A stretch of 11,566 nt of DNA, taken from Dunaliella salina (Eukaryota > Chlorophyta > Chlorophyceae > Chlamydomonadales > Dunaliellaceae). The stretch's first letter is position 1, and every line of letters begins with the position of its first letter. Of this stretch, positions 7,714-11,566 are shown piece after piece. Location: the NCBI GenBank assembly GCA_002284615.2, contig MU070324.1, forward strand, positions 93,927 through 105,492. The letters are read 5' to 3'. The translations under genes and the position numbers were made by a program. The notes beneath the pieces were generated by a model. It did not search any database. It saw nothing but the letters and a program-made list of their open reading frames with translations, and had not been told where the DNA came from.

Positions 7714-8133
7714 TCAGCAGCTTTGCTTGCGACTGTTGCAGGCTCTTAAGCTTGCAGCTTCCTTGCTAACTCCTGCTCGTCTGCGCTGCTGCATCCACCT
7801 GCTCATGGTGCTGTCTCTGCCGTCACTGCCGCTGTCACTCATGCTATGTGGTTTAGGAGCAGGAGTAAGGGCTTGGCTTTGCTGAATGAGCAGCAGGAGC
7901 TCCCTCTCCACAAGCACATTAGTGTTGGGGCGTTTATACAGGAAGGCCTTTGCGACAGCTGAGGACAGTACGTGAAAGCCAGGGTTGTGCATTTTGTTCG
8001 CCCACTCCAGCTCAAACCTCTGTTGCTTAGCATTTAGCTGCTGCCGCTGTCCGCTGGCGCCAGGTTCAAGTATCTTTATAGGTCTAAAGGGGGTTGAAAT
8101 GGCTAATGCGCTTTGGAGGAACGCACCACCCAT
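7714..8133 (-). pseudogene. Unrecognised Gln-rich minus-strand open frame
   Basis: The 139-codon open frame contains QRQQLNAKQQRFELEWANKM, FHVLSSAVAKAFLYKRPNTN and LVERELLLLIQQSQAL, then a Ser/Asp- and Arg-rich tail. The middle looks like a charged helical or coiled-coil stretch. Further Gln/Glu-rich fragments (LGIDEQLTQQQEATRKISQE, FEEQQKSLRQHEHPF) lie on the same strand at about 8310-8480 in other frames, so a decayed or multi-exon protein is possible. The codon before the Met is in open frame, so the true start is unclear. The family is unknown. Confidence 0.35.
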
Positions 8134-8489
8134 TCTTATACAATCTAGCCTTCGAAATCCTGGATTTCAAGACAGTCATATCATATTTACAAAAAAAAGG
8201 GTCCAATTAAAAACAACAACACATTTGATTGTCTGTGTACAACAACCCTAAGTAGTTGCAGTTCAGGATTTTGTTTGCCTCTCAATGCCTGTACGCCGCT
8301 CAACAAAAGCAGCCGTGCAGAAATGGATGTTCATGCTGTCGCAGGCTCTTCTGTTGCTCCTCAAATTGCAAATTTACATCTGTGCTTAGCAACTGCGCAG
8401 CATGCACATGCAAGCCTCTCCTGGGAAATCTTCCTCGTTGCCTCCTGCTGCTGTGTAAGTTGTTCATCTATACCCAGCTGACCACACCC

Positions 8490-8727
8490 TAATAACGATG
8501 TATCTTTGGGGCCCTCCACGATCGATCATTCTTTTCTTTTTATTTACAAACTCAATCTTCACCATCCTGCATCTTCCTGCAGCCCCTCAACTCATTATTT
8601 TTTGGTTACAAGCGATCGTCCCACGCCCCTGAACAACATCAGTGTTACAGGATTGTTTCAAATTTTGCAGTGCCTCTCAAAACTTTTCAACATTGAGGCT
8701 CCCTTTATGATGTGCTGGCAACTGCAG
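8490..8727. other. 3' part of intron 4 before exon 5
   Basis: T- and C-rich tracts (CTTTTCTTTTTATTTAC) lead toward the acceptor at 8727. No other feature is seen. Confidence 0.6.
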
Positions 8728-8884
8728 TGCTTACAATCGGAGCGGTGCCATCTATGCTTACGCCATCAGTTACGATTGGAGCAGAGGATATGCGGAGTAC
8801 AACCCCAACATCATGAAGAACACTATTCTGCTGCATAGTATGAAGGAGGATGAGCAGAAGGCAAAGCCCAAAGCTGCCAAGTAG
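8728..8884 (+). CDS. RAE1: RAE1/Gle2, last coding exon 5 (residues 302-353, stop)
   Basis: After acceptor GGCAACTGCAG the exon opens with T, which completes Ser from exon 4. It then encodes AYNRSGAIYAYAISYDWSRG, the conserved final blade of RAE1 (compare FNHDGSIYAYA.YDWSKG in plants), NPNIMKNTILLH and a Lys-rich C-terminus KEDEQKAKPKAAK, ending in TAG at 8882-8884. The basic KPK tail is typical of the family. The exon joins in phase to the donor at 3893, not to the nearer upstream donor at 5718, which would leave out residues 167-301. The 157-nt coding part brings the assembled coding sequence to exactly 1062 nt. Confidence 0.93.
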
Positions 8885-9700
8885 GATGAGATGTATCCTT
8901 TTGGCTCAGATCAGACAGGACCCAAGCAGCATCTGAGTTCCTCAGGAGCTCATTCATTCTTGTTGACATCGCGGGCATTGTTAGGTTGTGTATTTGAATT
9001 GTACAAGCACCTTGTCCCTCTTGCCCGTCTACCCTCTAGATATGCTGCATGTTGGCGGGCAAGGCTGGCTGGACGTGGCTGCTTGTGCCTCCCTTTAACA
9101 ATGTCACCATTTCAGCGTTTTATTTTGGCTGTCACCTCTCTGTAAGGAACTGTGAGTCAGGCGGCTCTATGTTCATTTGGTCCTTACAAACACATCATGA
9201 CCTGCACAGCCCCTTTGACACTGTAGCAATATCTGGAAGGAATTTCATTTTCAGCCGGCCAGCACAGCAACTCTGGTCAAAGTGAATGATGACCCTCCAT
9301 GTTTCTCTTTTTTCCTTGGTTGTCCTCTTCACAGGCATGCTTGAAGGAATTGGCAGAGGAATAGTAGTAGGCATATGTGAGGGAATGTAGGGGTTGGAAA
9401 GGGGAAAGAAAAAGGGGAAAGGGCTGTACCAGCCAAGATTGCTTAGGCAGTGGAAACCCTTCATCAATCAAGGGAAAGAGAATATTCAGGGCTGAGTTAT
9501 GTATCCCATCTACTGAAGGAAATAGGACAGAAATGTTGGTAGGGGTATCCAGCAGTACCGACATGCCATGAAATTAGCACACTAACAAATGGAGCTTGGG
9601 GATGGACATGACAGGGTGGGCTGCTTACAAGAGGGTGTGGACATGCGTTGCGATAGATGGGACAGCATTGGCTCGTTCACATTTTTTGCTTCATCCAAGC
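8885..9700 (+). other. RAE1 3' UTR and downstream flank
   Basis: No exon is recognised. TGTAA, the usual polyadenylation signal in many green algae, occurs at 9141-9145, about 260 bases after the stop. That would give a plausible 3' UTR, but a 5-mer alone is weak evidence. Open frames at 9195-9571 have no domain signal. Confidence 0.35.
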
Positions 9701-9851
9701 TGCCCCTGTTGGCAAGGTAAGGTAAGGTAAGGTTACATCGCTATATCCGCCTACGAGGGCAGCTGAGCGGAAACACAGACCTGGAACTGGACAAGTCTTC
9801 AAAAATGTGTATAGAAATGTCAACTGTTGAAAAACATGCCCCTGTTGGCAA
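9701..9851 (+). mobile_element. Short insertion-like segment flanked by 15-bp direct repeats
   Basis: TGCCCCTGTTGGCAA occurs exactly at 9701-9715 and 9837-9851. The 121 bp between start with GGTAAGGTAAGGTAAGG and end in an A-rich GTTGAAAAACA. A 15-bp duplication with an A-rich end resembles a short retroposed (SINE-like) insertion. No clear RNA polymerase III box is seen. Confidence 0.45.
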
Positions 9852-9970
9852 ATTCAGCTATACAACCCTGTCATTCTCTTCCCAGATGGCTGACAATCTG
9901 CTGGATCCACATCATTTTGGCTGTGCCTAGTTGGTCATTAGCTTTTTTGTAAGACTCCCTCTGTCAATTT
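9852..9970. other. Flank between insertion-like segment and dispersed repeat
   Basis: No gene or repeat is seen. Confidence 0.4.
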
Positions 9971-10093
9971 CAGAAAAGAGAAGTCTATGCAGGCCGCCAG
10001 GGGCCGCATGCATGAAGGAAAGGTCCCCTAACTAGCAAAGTAGTAAGCACCGCACCAAAGGGCCCCCTGAACCTTCAACAGACATAGCTAGCC
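9971..10093 (-). repeat. Dispersed repeat, right copy (inverted)
   Basis: The reverse complement aligns with 305-430. CTAACTAGCAA at 10028-10038 is the complement of TTGCTAGTTAG, and AGAGAAGTCTA at 9977-9987 complements TAGACTTCTCT. Confidence 0.65.
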
Positions 10094-10409
10094 GAGGTGA
10101 GAAACAGAGGCAAAGCTAATAAGGATCGGGAGGTGGGAGTTGTCAGCCATGCCCCTGAAGGCATGGACTTGTCTTCTTCCGTTCTCCACCACCGCGCGAT
10201 CAGCACCCTCTCTCCCCCTGAACCCCAATGAAAACGAAGAGCATGCCTGGTGTCAATAATGTTTGTCAATCTTCTGACTCCCGTCCAGTATGCCTACAAA
10301 CCTCCTATCACCATATGAGCTCTTGAGAAGACTGTTGTCAACTGTTATCAGCATAATCGGGCACCACTGATAACCCACCTCATCCTTTCTGACTTACCTT
10401 TTTCATCTT
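10094..10409. other. Flank before the PHD-finger frame
   Basis: No recognised coding or RNA feature. The frame of the next open reading frame is closed by TAA at 10371-10373. Confidence 0.4.
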
Positions 10410-11204
10410 ATGGTGGAGGGGATACACGTTGCCGCAGTTGAAGCAAGCAACACCATCTTCCGTTGTGACCATATTATCCTAGATATCTTGGGCTGGCAAC
10501 ACATCCGGAAATACAAGAGATCTTCTCAAGAAAAGGGGCAAAAACAATACAAAGTACAATGGCACCTTGTCACCATTGAAAAATGGGCCTTGCCCATCTT
10601 CCAAAATAATGGGCTGAAAGTGGCCTCTTCAAAGCATGTACCAAGAAGAACTAAAGCAGACCCGTGTTGCCAGCTCTGCTGGAGCCCACTAAGCAAGGAA
10701 CACACCTTTGAAAGTCAATGCCATAACGATATGCCCACCTGTGATACCTGCCACTGCACCTACCATCGGGGCTGTCTCATAGATGTCGAGGCTTGCTCCC
10801 AAAGTGACCGGGAACTGAGCGAACAAAATGAGCACTGGGACTGCCCTGCCTGCGCCTTCCTGTCAGACTCCCAAAAAGCGGAAAGGATCAACTCCTCTGA
10901 AGACTGTGAAATGATCTTTGTAGAGTGGCATCCTAAATGGGAAGCTGAAAAATTGTTACGAACACATCCAGACCTGGATGCTCATGTGCAAGCCTTTGAC
11001 TCGGAGGAACGACCAGAGGTTATAGAAGACCCCTTGGCCATCGATATGGATCTTGACAATCTTGTCAACCCAGGCTTTGAAGGAAATCCTCATAGCCTTT
11101 CTAACTCTTCATGGATTTCAACTACAGGTTGCACCATTCGCAAAAAAGTCACCTTTGAATTCCAACCTACAAACCCCCAGACAGATATCATGCCAACATG
11201 GTAA
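10410..11204 (+). CDS. PHD-finger protein with chromo-like segments, probably transposon-derived
   Basis: 264-residue open frame. A Trp-rich segment at residues 46-80 (QYKVQW, EKWALP) resembles a chromo-like fold start. It is followed by a textbook C4HC3 PHD finger: C87-x2-C90, C111-x2-C114, H119-x2-C122, C145-x2-C148, with the usual Trp two residues before the last pair (W143). A second Trp-rich segment, IFVEWHPKWEAEKLL, lies at 169-183, then an acidic stretch and KVTFEFQPTNPQTDI. PHD fingers of this type usually read histone H3 tails; chromo/PHD modules also occur in retroelement proteins (family knowledge). The frame opens right after TAA 10371-10373, so Met 10410 may be internal to a truncated protein or follow an intron. 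It ends in TAA close to a second frame that looks like its continuation. Host gene or element gene cannot be settled here. Confidence 0.6.
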   Translation: MVEGIHVAAVEASNTIFRCDHIILDILGWQHIRKYKRSSQEKGQKQYKVQWHLVTIEKWALPIFQNNGLKVASSKHVPRRTKADPCCQLCWSPLSKEHTFESQCHNDMPTCDTCHCTYHRGCLIDVEACSQSDRELSEQNEHWDCPACAFLSDSQKAERINSSEDCEMIFVEWHPKWEAEKLLRTHPDLDAHVQAFDSEERPEVIEDPLAIDMDLDNLVNPGFEGNPHSLSNSSWISTTGCTIRKKVTFEFQPTNPQTDIMPTW

Positions 11205-11209
11205 TGTGA

Positions 11210-11425
11210 ATTATCATTAGAAGCGTTGACCTCATGAAGGAAAGCCTTCACCTAGGCACATCTGATGAGGTCGCCATGCCAGCACAAATGCCAGAGGTAA
11301 CCATCTCTGAATGCGCCTGTATTTACAATGCCAATGGCAAGTGCATGGGCATGCTCACTGTAGAAAGGCTCAGAACCCACTGTGCCCATGAACTGGCGCG
11401 TTCACAGAACGCGAGTTTCAAGTGA
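11210..11425 (+). pseudogene. Frame-shifted continuation of the PHD-finger protein (probable)
   Basis: This frame opens after TGA 11207-11209, six bases after the first frame closes. Its first Met is at 11234. It reads AQMPEVTISECACIYNANGK, then CMGMLTVERLRTHCAHE, protein-like with a Cys pair and a compact C-x-C...G-x-C pattern. It then runs into the CGCGTTCA repeat cluster and stops at 11423-11425. The close spacing and continued coding character suggest one frameshift in a decaying element. A separate short gene is less likely. Confidence 0.4.
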
Positions 11426-11551
11426 ACGCGCAACCCCTGAACTTGACGAGATCTGGGCGAACCTGCCGCGTTCAGGCCTGGCGCGTTCACTTGAAACTCG
11501 CGTTCAGGCTGAATGCGTGAAGTGAACCTGCCACGTTCAGGAGCGCGTTCA
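11396..11551 (+). repeat. CGCGTTCA motif cluster with perfect 25-bp inverted repeat
   Basis: CGCGTTCA occurs at 11397, 11467, 11482, 11499 and 11544, with a variant CACGTTCA at 11532 and an inverted copy at 11423. 11407-11431 and 11481-11505 are perfect reverse complements with a 49-bp loop. A smaller competing hairpin pairs 11396-11404 with 11423-11431. ACCTGCC(G/A)CGTTCAGG occurs twice (11461, 11527). This density suggests the subterminal part of a DNA element or a foldback repeat. Confidence 0.85.
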
Positions 11552-11566
11552 AGTGGACGTGTCGCG

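Noticed and set aside
10410..10560. A nucleic-acid polymerase or integrase in the 3' element
   Set aside because: No catalytic motifs of reverse transcriptase, integrase or transposase were found in any frame near the PHD protein.

Overview
This is a stretch of eukaryotic nuclear DNA. Spliced exons with GT-AG borders, large repeat-filled introns, long (GT)n/(AC)n microsatellites and minisatellites all point that way. The one gene recognised with certainty is RAE1/Gle2, the WD40 mRNA-export factor that docks on Nup98. Its sequence is closest to plant-type RAE1 (for example [30 protein letters not shown]). Together with moderate GC and repeat load, this suggests a green alga, perhaps of prasinophyte type. 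The taxon is an inference.

The RAE1 coding sequence is complete: five exons with matching phases give 1062 nt, or 353 residues plus stop, a normal length for the family. The exons are not in order along the window. Protein order is exon 1 (4504-4827), exon 2 (5545-5718), exon 3 (1127-1326), exon 4 (3687-3893), exon 5 (8728-8884). Window order is 3-4-1-2-5. A block of about 4.1 kb carrying exons 3 and 4 therefore lies upstream of exons 1 and 2 instead of between exons 2 and 5. The breakpoints fall in (GT)n arrays, and one array ends in a single N. The first bases of the window look like the continuation of exon 2's 3' end. Misassembly across microsatellites is the simplest reading. A tandem or rearranged locus is the alternative.

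Layout: 1-1126 is intron-like, with a (GT)n array, an (ATC)n array and one arm of a dispersed repeat. 1127-1326 is RAE1 exon 3, with degenerate copies of both its edges beside it and a minisatellite downstream. 1566-3686 is intron 3, holding an 88-bp tandem duplication, a 145-bp (AC)n array and a degenerate minisatellite. 3687-3893 is exon 4, followed by a decayed copy of its own 3' end between two GT arrays. 4153-4503 is the probable 5' flank. 4504-5718 holds exons 1 and 2. 5810-8727 is intron 4, containing a 163-bp near-palindromic hairpin and a possible minus-strand coding remnant. 8728-8884 is the last exon. 8885-10370 is 3' flank, with a 121-bp insertion-like segment between 15-bp direct repeats and the second, inverted copy of the dispersed repeat.

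10374-11425 holds a transposon-like open frame with a good C4HC3 PHD finger between two Trp-rich chromo-like segments, apparently frameshifted near 11205. The window ends in a cluster of CGCGTTCA motifs with a perfect 25-bp inverted repeat.
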